Source of the DNA: Actinobacteria bacterium OV320
GTDB taxonomy: Bacteria; Actinomycetota; Actinomycetes; Streptomycetales; Streptomycetaceae
Assembly: GCA_001298545.1 (NCBI GenBank)
Contig: LJCX01000030.1
Coordinates: forward strand, 620,001 to 684,000
Direction of reading: 5' to 3'
Length of the DNA stretch: 64,000 bases
The first letter of the stretch is position 1, and each line of letters opens with the position of its first letter. Shown piece by piece: positions 47,879 through 57,168 of the stretch. The notes beneath the pieces were generated by a model. It was given only the letters and a program-made list of their open reading frames with translations, was not told where the DNA came from and searched no databases. The position numbers and the translations under genes are program-made.

Positions 47879-49246
47879 TTGGGCTTCTGCGACCTCCCCC
47901 TCGCGGACAAACTCTGTGCCGTCGGCGACGCCGTGGACTTCGCCTCCGACCCGGGCACGGCCATCGGCAACTGGATGGCCAAGAGCGCGGGCGAACTCGC
48001 CGCTGCCGCAGCTGACTTGGCAGCCGAGGCGGTCAACACCACCACCAAGGTCGACCTCAACGCCGGGTGGTTCCGCGACAACTACGAGATGATCCTGCCG
48101 ATCGGCCTGGTCGTCCTCGTCGCCACGTTCTGCGCCCAGCTCGTACGCGCCGCGATCCGCCGCGACGGCCAGGCGCTCACCCAGGCATTCACCGGCACCG
48201 CCACCGGCGTGCTGTTCGCGTTCACCGCGATCGCCTTCACCACCGTCGCCATCGAAGTCGTCGACGCATTGAGCGACGGACTCTTCAAGGCCGCCAACCT
48301 CGACATCGCCACGGCAGTGCGGCGGATCATCAAGGTGGGCCAGATCGCCTCCCTGTCCGGCCTGGGCTGGCTCGTCACCGTCTTCGTCGGTGTCGGCGCC
48401 GCGATCGGCGCCTTCCTCTACTGGTGCGTGATGATGGTCCGCAAGGTCGGCATCCTCGTCATGGTCACCCTCGCCGTCTTCGCCGGAGCCGGCGGCGGCT
48501 GGGAGGTCGCCCGGCGCTGGCGCAAGGGCTGGATCGAAGCCACCGCCACCCTCGTCGTCAGCAAGTTGCTGATGACTGTGATCTTCGTCCTGGGGATCGC
48601 CGCGATAGGCAAGACCGAGGCGAAGGACGGCATCGCCGCCCTTGCCGACGTGATGGCCGGCATCGTCATCCTGGCGCTGGTCCTGCTGTGCCCGTATGCC
48701 ACGTTCAAGTTCGTGCACTGGGCCGCCTCCGAGGGCTCCGACGCCGAGACCCTGCACCGCTCCGGCGGAGCCGGTGCGCAGATGGCCCGTCAGCACGCCG
48801 AACGCGCCGGGCGCAAGGCCGCCGCAGCGGTCGCCACCGCCGGAAGTGGCGGTGCCGCGGCCGGAGCAGGCGCCGCCGCTCCCGAGGGCCCGGACTCCGT
48901 TCCGGGCGGCTTCCCCGGCGACATCGCCACCAACCCCACGCCGGACACCGGCAAGGAAGGCGGCAGCTCAAACGCCCCGTCGTCCGGGAGCGAGGGGATC
49001 AAGAGCGGTCTGGAGAAGGCCGTCCAGCCCCCGCCGACCAGCCCTCATGACGACACCAGTGGTCAGTTCGGCGGTGCACCCGGACAGGGTGGCGGTTCCG
49101 GATCGCCCTCCAACGGCGGCGGCTTCATGTCGCAGCCCGGCGCAGGCGCCTCGACGCCACCGCCGCAGGGCGCCCCGCCGGCACCGAACTCGGCCGGCAC
49201 CTCCAGCGGAACCGGGGCGCCGCCGCCCCCGCCCACCGGCCTGTGA
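47879..49246 (+). CDS. VirB6-like polytopic T4SS protein
   Basis: The 455-residue protein starts at TTG with GGAGGGG upstream. About six TM helices span residues ~70-290 (MILPIGLVVLVATFCAQLVR, FTGTATGVLFAFTAIAFTTV, SGLGWLVTVFVGVGAAIGAF, IVILALVLLCPYATFKFVHW), with an N-terminal extracellular region and a Gly/Pro/Ser-rich tail. It matches the VirB6/TrbL-like channel component of actinobacterial T4SS. Confidence 0.8.
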   Translation: MGFCDLPLADKLCAVGDAVDFASDPGTAIGNWMAKSAGELAAAAADLAAEAVNTTTKVDLNAGWFRDNYEMILPIGLVVLVATFCAQLVRAAIRRDGQALTQAFTGTATGVLFAFTAIAFTTVAIEVVDALSDGLFKAANLDIATAVRRIIKVGQIASLSGLGWLVTVFVGVGAAIGAFLYWCVMMVRKVGILVMVTLAVFAGAGGGWEVARRWRKGWIEATATLVVSKLLMTVIFVLGIAAIGKTEAKDGIAALADVMAGIVILALVLLCPYATFKFVHWAASEGSDAETLHRSGGAGAQMARQHAERAGRKAAAAVATAGSGGAAAGAGAAAPEGPDSVPGGFPGDIATNPTPDTGKEGGSSNAPSSGSEGIKSGLEKAVQPPPTSPHDDTSGQFGGAPGQGGGSGSPSNGGGFMSQPGAGASTPPPQGAPPAPNSAGTSSGTGAPPPPPTGL

Positions 49247-49333
49247 CCTTGCCAGCCTCCGGGGCGGCACGCGCTGCGTATTCCTCGCCGCGCGCCGCCC
49301 CGGCCACCGCCCCGCGCACCATCGGAACGGCCA

Positions 49334-50806
49334 TTGTCAGATCTCACCGTCACACCACTCACCGTCAAATTCCCCCACCGGTCCAGGCGCGGCATCCTGC
49401 TCGGCCTCTCCCTGCCCCAACTCGTCCTCGTGTCTGGCGCGTTGGCGCTTCTGCTGGTCACGGTGGTATCCACCGGGCTGCTCGGCGCCATCGCCCTGGC
49501 GCCGCTGTGGGCCGCGGTCGCCGCCCTGGTCGTCGTCCGCCGGCACGGCCGCTCGCTGATCGACTGGGCGCCGATCGTCCTGCGCTTCGCCCGGCGGCGG
49601 CGCACCGGCCAGACCCTGTGGCTCGCCCGGCCCGTTCCCCGCCCCCGCCAGGACGGCATCCTCCATCTGCCCGGCACCGCCGCCTCACTGCGCGTGGTGA
49701 CGCCCGGCGATTCCGCCAACCAGGCCGCCGCCGTGCACGACCCGCACGGTCAGACCCTGACCGCCGTCGCCCGCGTCTCCAGCAGGGCCTTCGCTCTCCT
49801 CGACCCGGCCAGTCAGAACCACAACGTCAGCAGCTGGGGGCGAGCCCTGGCGGGCATCGCCCGCACCGGACACGTCGCCACCGTCCAGGTCCTGGAGCGC
49901 ACCGTGCCCGACAGCGGCGACACCCTCGCCCGCCACTGGGCCCAACAGGGCCGACCCGACACCCCGGTCGCGGGGCAGGTGTACTCCGACCTGGTCGCCT
50001 CCGCAGGACCTGCCGCCGCCCCGCACGAGGCGTACCTGGCCATCAGCCTGGACCTCAAGGCCGCCAAGCGCTTGATCTCCCAGGCCGGTGGTGGACTGCC
50101 TGGCGCCTTCACCGTCATGGAACAGACCACGTCCGCCATCGCCCAGGCCGCGCGCAGCGCCGGACTGATGGTGACCGGCTGGCTCAGTGCCCGCGAGATC
50201 GCCGCCGTCATCCGCACCGCCTACGACCCCAAGGCGCTGTCCGCGCTGCAGCAGTGGTCCCACTCCGGCCGAGCCGAAGCCGACCCGGCAGCCGCCGGGC
50301 CCGTGGTCCAGGTCGAGGAGTACGACCGGCTCGCCACCGACTCCGCCCGGCACGCCACCTATTGGGTCGAGGACTGGCCCCGCACCGAAACGAGCGCCGG
50401 GTTCCTGCACGGCCTGATGTTCACCGCCGGGGTCCGGCGCACCCTCTCCCTTCTATACGTGCCGCAGGGGCTCGAGTCCGCGATGCGCGACGTGCAGCGC
50501 AAGAAGGCGGCGATCATCGCGGACGCCAACGAGCGTGCCCGCCGCGGGCAAGTCGATTCCGAAGCCGACTCCGTCGAATACGCCGACGTGAAGGTCCGCG
50601 AACGGCAGCTGATCGCCGGGCACGCCGATGTGGCGCTGACCGGGCTGCTCACCGTGTCCGCGGAGACCGACGCCCTGCTCGATGCCGCGTGCGCGCAGAT
50701 CGAGACCGCCGCAGTCACCGCCCAGGTCGACCTGCGACGGCTCAACTTCCAGCAGCCCGACGCCTTCACGCTCGGCGCCCTTCCGCTCGCCCGCACGGCC
50801 CTGTAA
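49334..50806 (+). CDS. SCO6880-family T4SS protein
   Basis: The 490-residue protein starts at TTG and has two TM helices near the N-terminus (LSLPQLVLVSGALALLLVTV, LGAIALAPLWAAVAALVVV). The large cytoplasmic part reads RRGILLGLSLPQLVLVSG, RPRQDGILHLPGTAASLRVV, VEEYDRLATDSARHATYWVE and MRDVQRKKAAIIADANERAR. This is the SCO6880 family, always found with VirB4 in actinobacterial conjugation clusters. It may be a VirB3-VirB4 N-terminal-like platform. Confidence 0.85.
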   Translation: MSDLTVTPLTVKFPHRSRRGILLGLSLPQLVLVSGALALLLVTVVSTGLLGAIALAPLWAAVAALVVVRRHGRSLIDWAPIVLRFARRRRTGQTLWLARPVPRPRQDGILHLPGTAASLRVVTPGDSANQAAAVHDPHGQTLTAVARVSSRAFALLDPASQNHNVSSWGRALAGIARTGHVATVQVLERTVPDSGDTLARHWAQQGRPDTPVAGQVYSDLVASAGPAAAPHEAYLAISLDLKAAKRLISQAGGGLPGAFTVMEQTTSAIAQAARSAGLMVTGWLSAREIAAVIRTAYDPKALSALQQWSHSGRAEADPAAAGPVVQVEEYDRLATDSARHATYWVEDWPRTETSAGFLHGLMFTAGVRRTLSLLYVPQGLESAMRDVQRKKAAIIADANERARRGQVDSEADSVEYADVKVRERQLIAGHADVALTGLLTVSAETDALLDAACAQIETAAVTAQVDLRRLNFQQPDAFTLGALPLARTAL

Positions 50807-50863
50807 CCCCGCCCCGGCACCAGCCGACGCCCTGCCGCCACGGCAGGAAGGAACTCTCTCCCT

Positions 50864-51334
50864 TTGACCTCTGCCCTTCCCGTCGGCGACGCGTACCCGT
50901 ACCTGCGGGCCGCCAGCGCCGGTATCCGCCACCACACCCGCGCCCTCAGCCCACGCGCCCAACCCACTGCTTCACCCGCGGATCGCGTGCACCTCGACGT
51001 GTTGCACGCGCATCTGACCGCGCTGCATCAGCTGCTCGACCAGCTCGCCGAGGCAACCCGGCCCCCGCACCCCGCCGCCGGCCGACACCTCGCCACCGCG
51101 CACACCCGGATGTGGCAGTCCGCCGCCGCCGTGCACGACGCCTTCCACCTCCTGCCCGTCGCGGGCGAGCCCTTGACGGACACGGACTGCCACCCCGAGC
51201 GGCTGCCCGAGGGGCCACCCGTCCTAACCATCTGCCAGCGCCACCTCGCCGCCGGCCACGTCGTCCGCCGCAAGACCACCCCGAGCGACCTCAACGCTCC
51301 GCTGCACCGCCACACCACCACCTGCAGCCAGTAA
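50864..51334 (+). CDS. DUF6238-like helical protein
   Basis: A 156-residue protein starting at TTG with AAGGA upstream. Helical: DVLHAHLTALHQLLDQLAEA, HTRMWQSAAAVHDAFHLLPV; C-terminal LTICQRHLAAGHVVRRKTTP. It resembles proteins annotated DUF6238 between SCO6880 and VirB4 in Streptomyces; the assignment is from pattern memory. Function unknown. Confidence 0.6.
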   Translation: MTSALPVGDAYPYLRAASAGIRHHTRALSPRAQPTASPADRVHLDVLHAHLTALHQLLDQLAEATRPPHPAAGRHLATAHTRMWQSAAAVHDAFHLLPVAGEPLTDTDCHPERLPEGPPVLTICQRHLAAGHVVRRKTTPSDLNAPLHRHTTTCSQ

Positions 51335-51357
51335 CCCCCACGACCGAAAGGCCCCCC

Positions 51358-51897
51358 ATGCGCGCACTGAAGCGCTCCACCTCCACCGCCGTCATCCTCG
51401 CCGCGCTCGCCGGCACCGCCGCCCTGGCCACCGCCGCCCCGGCATCCGCGGCCAGCTACCACTGCAAGACCAGCAGCCACAGCGTCGATGACCCGAGCTA
51501 TAGCGGACCCGACTCCGACAACTGGGACTTCGACGTGACGCTCTGCGCCATGCGGTCCGGCGGCTACATCTACACCACCGCCACCGTGTACTGGGACGGC
51601 CCGTACACGGCCAAGAACCGCAGCACCTACACCTTCAACAAGGCCAAGTTCCAGCTCCAGACCAAGCGCAGCGTCAGCGGCACGGACCCGGTCGTGAAGT
51701 CGGCCGCCTACACCGGCCTGGAGCACGCGCTCGAACACAGCAGCAGCAACGGCAACGGCTCCTACTCGACCGGAACCCTCAAGTCCGCGGCGGGATCCGG
51801 CCGCTACCTCGCCGACGGCTACATTCAGCTGGACTGGTCGGGCGACGGCAAGAGCTACCGCAGCCCGATTCTGTTCACGGCCTCACCGGTCGTCTGA
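51358..51897 (+). CDS. Secreted protein of the T4SS operon
   Basis: A 179-residue protein with a Sec signal peptide (VILAALAGTAALATAAPASA), then a beta-rich mature part with two cysteines (YHCKTSSHSVDDPSY, FDVTLCAMRSGGYIYTTATV, YWDGPYTAKNRSTYTFNKAK). No catalytic motif recognised. It starts at ATG. Location between DUF6238-like and VirB4 genes suggests a surface or channel accessory. Confidence 0.7.
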   Translation: MRALKRSTSTAVILAALAGTAALATAAPASAASYHCKTSSHSVDDPSYSGPDSDNWDFDVTLCAMRSGGYIYTTATVYWDGPYTAKNRSTYTFNKAKFQLQTKRSVSGTDPVVKSAAYTGLEHALEHSSSNGNGSYSTGTLKSAAGSGRYLADGYIQLDWSGDGKSYRSPILFTASPVV

Positions 51898-51943
51898 CCC
51901 CCGCACCGCGTCCAGACCACCGTCACGTGAAAGCCGCCCCGCC

Positions 51944-53458
51944 ATGAGCCACCGGCCCGCGCGCCGCGCCCGCCGCGCCAGCGCCAGCCCCCTGTTCATC
52001 CCGCACGGCACCGACCGTGCCTCCCGCAAAGCCGCCCGCCGGCAGCTCGCCGAGGCCGCCGCGAAGGCCCGCGCCGAAGCAGCCGCCCACACCAGCGGCA
52101 CCGGCGTAGAGGAACAGGAGATGCCGCCGCCCCTCTTCCCGCCCGCCGGGCGACCCGGCCCCGCGTCCTCCCGCAACAACAGGCTCAAGCTGCCCGCCCA
52201 CCGCATGACCACCGCCACCGCGAGCGGGGCGTACCCGTTTCTCGCCGAAGGCGGCCTCGGCGCCGAGGGCATCTACATCGGCCGCGACGTCCACGCCGAA
52301 GCCAGCTTCTGCTTCGATCCGTTCGCGCTGTACGGCAAGGTCGAGGGCTTCACCAACCCCAACGTGCTGTTGGCCGGGGTGATCGGACAGGGCAAGTCAG
52401 CGCTGGCCAAGAGCTTCGCGTTGAGGTCGATCGCCTTCGGGTATCGCGTCTACGTGCCGTGCGATCCCAAGGGTGAATGGACGCCCGTGTCACAGGCGCT
52501 GGGCGGTACCTCCATCGCGCTCGGGCCGGGCCTGCCCGGAAAGCTGAACCCTCTGGACGCGGCGCCGCGGCCCAACAGCGTCTCCGAGGCCGACTGGGCG
52601 GGCGAAATCCGTAAGCGCCGCCTGCTGCTACTCGGCTCGCTGGCCCGCACCGTGCTCGGGCGGGACCTGCTGCCGATGGAGCACACCGGCCTCGACGTCG
52701 CCCTGGACGCCGTCGTCTCCCGCGCCGTCGCGACCGGTCGCACCCCGCTGCTCGGCGACATCGCCGCCACCCTCAACAACCCCGACGAACTCGACGTGGC
52801 CGGCGGCATCATGTCCGGCCGCCTCGGCGACGCCTCCCGCGACCTCGCCCACGCCATGCGCAGGCTGGTCCACGGCGACCTCGCCGGGATGTTCGACGCC
52901 CCGAGCACGGTGGCCTTCGATCCCAACTCGCCGATGCTCACCATCGACCTGTCCCGCCTGGGCGGATCCGGCGACGACACCGCGTTGGTCTTGGCGATGA
53001 CCTGCGCGTCCGCGTGGATGGAATCCGCACTGTCCGACCCGAACGGCGGCCGGCGCTGGATCGTCTACGACGAGGCATGGCGCCTGATGCGCCACCCCGG
53101 CCTTCTGCAGCGTATGCAGTCCCAGTGGAAGCTGAGCCGCGGGCTGGGCATCGCGAATCTGATGGTGATCCACCGGCTGTCCGACCTGCTCACCGCGGGC
53201 GACGCCGGATCCCGAGGACGCGCCCTGGCCGAAGGACTCCTCGGCGACTGCTCCACCCGCATCATCTACCGGCAGGAGACCGACCAACTCCATGCCGCAG
53301 CAGCCCTGCTGGGCCTGACCTCGGTGGAGACCGACGCGATCTCCCACCTCAACCGGGGCCGAGGCTTGTGGAAAGTGGCGGGGCGCAGCTTCATCGTGCA
53401 GCACCTCCTGCACCCCCACGAACTGGCGCTCTTCGACACCGACGCCCGCATGCACTGA
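51944..53458 (+). CDS. VirB4-like T4SS ATPase
   Basis: The 504-residue protein has Walker A NVLLAGVIGQGKSALAKSFA at about residues 141-160, Walker B RRWIVYDEAWRLMRHPGLLQ near 365, and the sensor-like MVIHRLSDLLTAG. The N-terminus is basic and Ala-rich. It powers pilus/channel assembly and substrate handling. It is shorter than proteobacterial VirB4 (~800 residues), as usual where SCO6880 supplies the N-terminal part. Confidence 0.9.
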   Translation: MSHRPARRARRASASPLFIPHGTDRASRKAARRQLAEAAAKARAEAAAHTSGTGVEEQEMPPPLFPPAGRPGPASSRNNRLKLPAHRMTTATASGAYPFLAEGGLGAEGIYIGRDVHAEASFCFDPFALYGKVEGFTNPNVLLAGVIGQGKSALAKSFALRSIAFGYRVYVPCDPKGEWTPVSQALGGTSIALGPGLPGKLNPLDAAPRPNSVSEADWAGEIRKRRLLLLGSLARTVLGRDLLPMEHTGLDVALDAVVSRAVATGRTPLLGDIAATLNNPDELDVAGGIMSGRLGDASRDLAHAMRRLVHGDLAGMFDAPSTVAFDPNSPMLTIDLSRLGGSGDDTALVLAMTCASAWMESALSDPNGGRRWIVYDEAWRLMRHPGLLQRMQSQWKLSRGLGIANLMVIHRLSDLLTAGDAGSRGRALAEGLLGDCSTRIIYRQETDQLHAAAALLGLTSVETDAISHLNRGRGLWKVAGRSFIVQHLLHPHELALFDTDARMH

Positions 53459-53498
53459 AACCCCCGCAAGCCGCGGCCGCACGAGACCTGGAGCACCC

Positions 53499-54041
53499 CT
53501 GCAGAACCCCGACTTCGAGCTGTACGACAACGTCGGCCGCACCGCCGACCAGATCCACGCGTACCACACCCGCTCCGCCACAAAGGCGGACCTGCATCGC
53601 TGGGCCGATCGCGATGCCGAAGCCTTCCGCACCCGGCACCCCCTGCCGTCCGAGCCCTTCCCCGCTCCGGACCTGAGCCCCTACCGCACGGCTCTAGACG
53701 CGGCCGAGACGCCAGCCGAGTTCAGCACCGCGCTCAACGCCCTGCTGGACGCCGTCGCGCCGGTCCTCAACGAGGTCATCGAGCACCTGGCCGCCACAGC
53801 CAGATGGAAGGGCCAAAACCGCCGAGCCGAACCCGAGTCACCGCCCTGGCTGCTCCGCGGCGCAGCCAGCAGCATCGCTTCAGCCCTGGCCATGGCCACC
53901 GAAGCGGATCTCAAGATCCTCCGCGCGCACTACGACCCACCCCCAGACCTCGACGCGCTCCTGAAGCAGACCCGCACGACGCCCGGCACGCCCCCGGCCC
54001 CGCCCGGACCGCAGCCCGGGTCCGGGGGACCACGACGCTGA
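53499..54041 (+). CDS. Transfer-operon protein with CTG start, paralogue of 56020
   Basis: A 180-residue ORF beginning at CTG, five bases after GGAG (53490-53493); it has no suitable ATG, GTG or TTG near its start. The N-terminus NPDFELYDNVGRTADQIHAY, then ADLHRWADRDAEAF, closely matches the protein at 56020 (HPDFELYDNIGRTGEQIKDH), which proves the frame is coding from the first codons. The rest is helical (EFSTALNALLDAVAPVLNEV). Function unknown. Confidence 0.65.
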   Translation: MQNPDFELYDNVGRTADQIHAYHTRSATKADLHRWADRDAEAFRTRHPLPSEPFPAPDLSPYRTALDAAETPAEFSTALNALLDAVAPVLNEVIEHLAATARWKGQNRRAEPESPPWLLRGAASSIASALAMATEADLKILRAHYDPPPDLDALLKQTRTTPGTPPAPPGPQPGSGGPRR

Positions 54042-54154
54042 CCGCCGACGGATCAACCACCGCCGCAGCACCTCAGGAACCCATGCCGACGCCCCGCAAT
54101 CCCTTTTTGCCCGCCTTCGCCGGCGCACTCGCCGAATGGCCGAGGAGGTACTGA
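54038..54154 (+). CDS. Short CTG-start ORF, possibly a truncated gene
   Basis: A 38-codon ORF whose CTG overlaps the previous stop (CTGA); it includes MPTPRNPFLPAFAGALAEWP. In the same frame, after TGA and TAG, coding-like sequence continues (STWSAAAQWVTLQGIGVNFR) until 54330. Either a tiny protein or the 5' part of a gene broken by two stop codons. Confidence 0.3.
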   Translation: MTADGSTTAAAPQEPMPTPRNPFLPAFAGALAEWPRRY

Positions 54155-54354
54155 CTGACGATGTAGTCGACGTGGTCGGCGGCTGCTCAGTGGGTCACAC
54201 TCCAGGGCATCGGGGTCAACTTCCGCCGCGCCGCTCCCCTCCCGCCTCTCACTGCGGCATCAGCAACCGCGAGCAAGGTGCTGCCGATAGTGTCCTCCTC
54301 CCCGAAATCCACCTCCCGCCGGTAGAACCGGGTGCCCGCATCAAGGAGTTGCCG
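54155..54354. other. Ambiguous stretch
   Basis: About 200 bases that could be the broken remainder of the preceding ORF (see 54038) or untranslated spacer. It ends with AAGGAG (54343-54348), the Shine-Dalgarno of the next gene. Confidence 0.3.
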
Positions 54355-54885
54355 CTGTCCGATCCCGACCAGCGGATGCTGCTGCACGACGTGGCCGACC
54401 GGCTCAACACCGTTGCCGACCACCTTCCGCTCCCCGACCAGATCCGCCCGGATCCGGCACTGAGCGAGCTCCTGGACGACGAAGTCCGTCACCTGGCCCG
54501 CCTGCTGGGATTCCTGGTCGGCGAGAGCGCCTTCCGCCATCGCTCCGCCGCCCGCTCCCCGGCTCGGCCCACGACCACGGTGCGCCGCACGACCCTCGCG
54601 CTCGCGAGCGCCGCCGAACCCACCGGGCTCGCGCTCGCCGCCCTCAGCGCCGCAGTTCATCACCTCGGCCATCTCGCCGACCTCGCTCACCAGGCCCCTG
54701 GCCCCGCCCGCGACCGGGCGATCACCACCGAGCACCAACGGCTCGAAGACCGCCTCGGCGACAGCCGCATCTACCTCGCCCGCGCCGCGAAGCACCTGCG
54801 CGCCGCTGCCGACACCCGCACACCACCGGCCGCGACCGCCGTGCCCTCCCCGTCGACCACCACAACCCCATCCCGATCCCGCTGA
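54355..54885 (+). CDS. Helical transfer-operon protein, probable CTG start
   Basis: About 176 residues if started at the CTG six bases after AAGGAG; an in-frame ATG at 54136 would add 73 residues with no coding character. Helical: RMLLHDVADRLNTVADHLPL, DDEVRHLARLLGFLVGESAF, ALAALSAAVHHLGHLADLAH, SRIYLARAAKHLRAAADTR. Resembles the DUF6238-like protein at 50864 in helix pattern. Function unknown. Confidence 0.55.
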   Translation: MSDPDQRMLLHDVADRLNTVADHLPLPDQIRPDPALSELLDDEVRHLARLLGFLVGESAFRHRSAARSPARPTTTVRRTTLALASAAEPTGLALAALSAAVHHLGHLADLAHQAPGPARDRAITTEHQRLEDRLGDSRIYLARAAKHLRAAADTRTPPAATAVPSPSTTTTPSRSR

Positions 54886-54907
54886 TCCCCTCTCCCGGAG
54901 CGCCCTC

Positions 54908-55984
54908 ATCCCCTCGCACACCCCCGCCGGCCGCGCCGCCCTGCTGCTCACCACGCTCGCGACCGTCACCCTCACCGCGTCCGCCTGCACAACCTCCGAC
55001 ACCAGCAGCCACGACGCCACAACGAAGGCCACCCGCACCGCCTCTCCCGCACCGGCCGCCGTGCCAGCGCTGACGAAGCAGGAGGCCCTCGCCCAGATCA
55101 CCCACTACTCGGAGATCAACAACGAGGCCAACGCCGACAACGACCGCACGCTCCTCGACAGCATCGAGGACGGCCCGCTGTACGCCATGTCCGTGGCGGA
55201 CTACAAGGAGGACGAGGGTCTGCCCCAGGCCGACCGCAAGCCGTACAAGCCGTGGTCGTACGACACCGCCAACGCCAAGCTGTACATCCCGCGCTTCACC
55301 GCTGGCCAGGAACGCTGGTTCGCCGCCGCGCTCTCCGGCCGAAAGGGCAAGGATCCGAGCCGACTTGCGGTCTTCGCCGAGCAGCCGGAGCAAAAGCGGT
55401 GGGAGATGGTCTCCGTCGTCGACCTCGACGACAAGACACTGCCGGACATCGCCCTCGACCAGCACGGCTACGCCACCGCGGTCGCCGCCGACGGCAACAA
55501 GCAGCTCGCCGCCGATGCCGACCTGCTGCGCACCGCGGTGATCGACAACTTCGCGACCGGCGGGGTGAACACCGGCACCAAGGTCTTCACCCCGACCACG
55601 GCGAGCAAGCAGCAGATCAAGGTCCACGACAGGACGACCAAGAAGTACGGGAAGTTGGGCACCACCGTCTTCGCCGGGGCAGCCAACCGCTACCAGGACG
55701 CCTACGCGCTCAAGACCACCGACGGTGGGGCGCTGATCCTGTTCGCCCATGCCCACACGCAGACCGACGCGGTCGCGCACTCCGGGCTGCAGATCAACCC
55801 CGGCAAGGACGACCGCGCCTGGCTCCACGACATCCCTCGCACCTCGGTCACGTACACGTTCGTCTGCTCCGACGCTGCCACCGTGCCGGCCAAGGCCGCC
55901 CCGTCCCGCCTCATCGGCTACACGTGCGCCCGCACCGAAGCCTCCGGGCCGCCCGTCGCCTCCGGGCTGACGACCCACGCGTAG
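54908..55984 (+). CDS. Lipoprotein of the transfer operon, probable ATC start
   Basis: From 54908 the frame encodes a typical lipoprotein signal peptide (GRAALLLTTLATVTLTASAC, lipidated Cys) and a 330-residue extracellular domain (TKQEALAQITHYSEINNEAN, LYIPRFTAGQERWFAAALSG, TKVFTPTTASKQQIKVHDR). No ATG, GTG or TTG occurs before the signal peptide; ATC at 54908 stands seven bases after GGAG. A start at GTG 55061 would delete the signal peptide. The domain may be an NTF2-like or sensor fold; unrecognised. Confidence 0.6.
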   Translation: MPSHTPAGRAALLLTTLATVTLTASACTTSDTSSHDATTKATRTASPAPAAVPALTKQEALAQITHYSEINNEANADNDRTLLDSIEDGPLYAMSVADYKEDEGLPQADRKPYKPWSYDTANAKLYIPRFTAGQERWFAAALSGRKGKDPSRLAVFAEQPEQKRWEMVSVVDLDDKTLPDIALDQHGYATAVAADGNKQLAADADLLRTAVIDNFATGGVNTGTKVFTPTTASKQQIKVHDRTTKKYGKLGTTVFAGAANRYQDAYALKTTDGGALILFAHAHTQTDAVAHSGLQINPGKDDRAWLHDIPRTSVTYTFVCSDAATVPAKAAPSRLIGYTCARTEASGPPVASGLTTHA

Positions 55985-56019
55985 CACCGCGGCCCGGCTC
56001 CACGGCCCCGAGGAGTTCC

Positions 56020-56538
56020 TTGTCCCTGTCCCACCCCGACTTCGAGCTGTACGACAACATCGGTCGTACCGGCGAGCAGATCAAAGACCACCGCGGCAAC
56101 CGGCCCACCACCAACGACCTGCACCGCTGGGCCACCCACGACGCCAAGCAGTTCACCGACGGCCTCGCGATCGAGGACGCCGGGCAGAGCGTCATCGCCT
56201 GGACCCACCAGCTGTACCAAGTGCGCACGACCGCGGAGTTCCAGGCCGTCGCCACCGCCGTCCTCGGCGAGGGACACAGCGCCCTGGGCGAGCTGCACCA
56301 GTTCCTGGAGACGGCCGCCGAGTGGTGCGAGCGCAACCACCAGCCGAAGATCGCCGAACAGTACCGGCAGCACGCCGAGCAGCTGTCCGAACTCGGAGAC
56401 CAGCTCAGCTACTTGACCGACGACCATCTCGCCGACACCTACCGTCGCACGCACCCGCCAGCACCGGCACAGCCCACGAGCGGCCCCGCGGCGGCACCCG
56501 CGCCACCGGCCGCGCCCGCACGCCGCCCCGCACGCTGA
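56020..56538 (+). CDS. Transfer-operon protein, paralogue of 53499
   Basis: A 172-residue protein starting at TTG 56020 (GGAG four bases upstream) or CTG 56026 (ten bases). The N-terminus HPDFELYDNIGRTGEQIKDH matches the 53499 protein. The body is helical: VIAWTHQLYQVRTTAEFQAV, LGELHQFLETAAEWCERNHQ, YRQHAEQLSELGDQLSYLTD. Ala/Pro tail. Function unknown; duplicated members suggest a structural or adaptor role. Confidence 0.65.
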   Translation: MSLSHPDFELYDNIGRTGEQIKDHRGNRPTTNDLHRWATHDAKQFTDGLAIEDAGQSVIAWTHQLYQVRTTAEFQAVATAVLGEGHSALGELHQFLETAAEWCERNHQPKIAEQYRQHAEQLSELGDQLSYLTDDHLADTYRRTHPPAPAQPTSGPAAAPAPPAAPARRPAR

Positions 56539-56563
56539 CCCGCCCCGTCGACAGGAAGATTCT

Positions 56564-57142
56564 CTGTCCACTCGTTCTGTCATCGCCCGCCCAACCGCCA
56601 CCGGCTACGCCGGGACGTACGTCCACTGGGACGGCTACCCCAGCCATCGCCTGCCGCTGCTGCTCACCGCGCACCAGCACCGGTTCGCCGGCGACACCGA
56701 GGCCCTGGCCGCGTACCTCATCGACGACGCGCCGGAAGGCTGGTCCTCCCTCGGCACCGACCTCCTCGACGGAGCTCCCGACGCCCTGCGCGACCGCCTC
56801 GCCGCCGGCCACGACCGGCCCGGCAGGCGCTACCCGGCCCGGCCGACCGTGCCGCCTCTGATCTACACGGAGCGGACGGCGTCCCGCCTGAACTGGGGAT
56901 ACGTCCTCCACCCACACGGCATCGAAGTGATCAGCGCGCCCGGCGTGGAACGCGGTCCCCTCGTCGCGTGGAGCACCGACCCCCGCGTCCGGCTCCGCGA
57001 CACCCCCGGCCTGTGGAAGCCCGACCATCCGATCCCGGCCACCACACCGCCCCAGACCACCGCGCGGACCAGCACACCTGCCCCAGCCACAGCCTGGCTG
57101 GCCCCCACCTTGGCTCCGGCGTCACGCGCCCGCTCGCACTGA
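56564..57142 (+). CDS. Conserved protein, CTG start, paralogue of 57169
   Basis: A 192-residue protein from CTG, seven bases after AGGAAG. STRSVIARPTATGYAGTYVH, WDGYPSHRLPLLLTAHQHRF and GYVLHPHGIEVISAPGVERG match the next protein almost position by position; that match extends to the first residues, fixing the start. The only ATG/GTG/TTG in frame (56849) would remove half the protein. Function unknown. Confidence 0.65.
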   Translation: MSTRSVIARPTATGYAGTYVHWDGYPSHRLPLLLTAHQHRFAGDTEALAAYLIDDAPEGWSSLGTDLLDGAPDALRDRLAAGHDRPGRRYPARPTVPPLIYTERTASRLNWGYVLHPHGIEVISAPGVERGPLVAWSTDPRVRLRDTPGLWKPDHPIPATTPPQTTARTSTPAPATAWLAPTLAPASRARSH

Positions 57143-57168
57143 CCCGCCCCATCCCCCAGGAGACTTGT

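Noticed and set aside
47270..48796. 508-residue minus-strand ORF
   Set aside because: Antisense shadow of the VirB8-like and VirB6-like genes; composition is Gly/Asp/His-rich with no domain.
49243..51357. Very long plus-strand reading frame across the SCO6880 gene
   Set aside because: Arg/Pro-rich composition typical of an alternate frame; the only real gene in it is the secreted protein starting at 51358.
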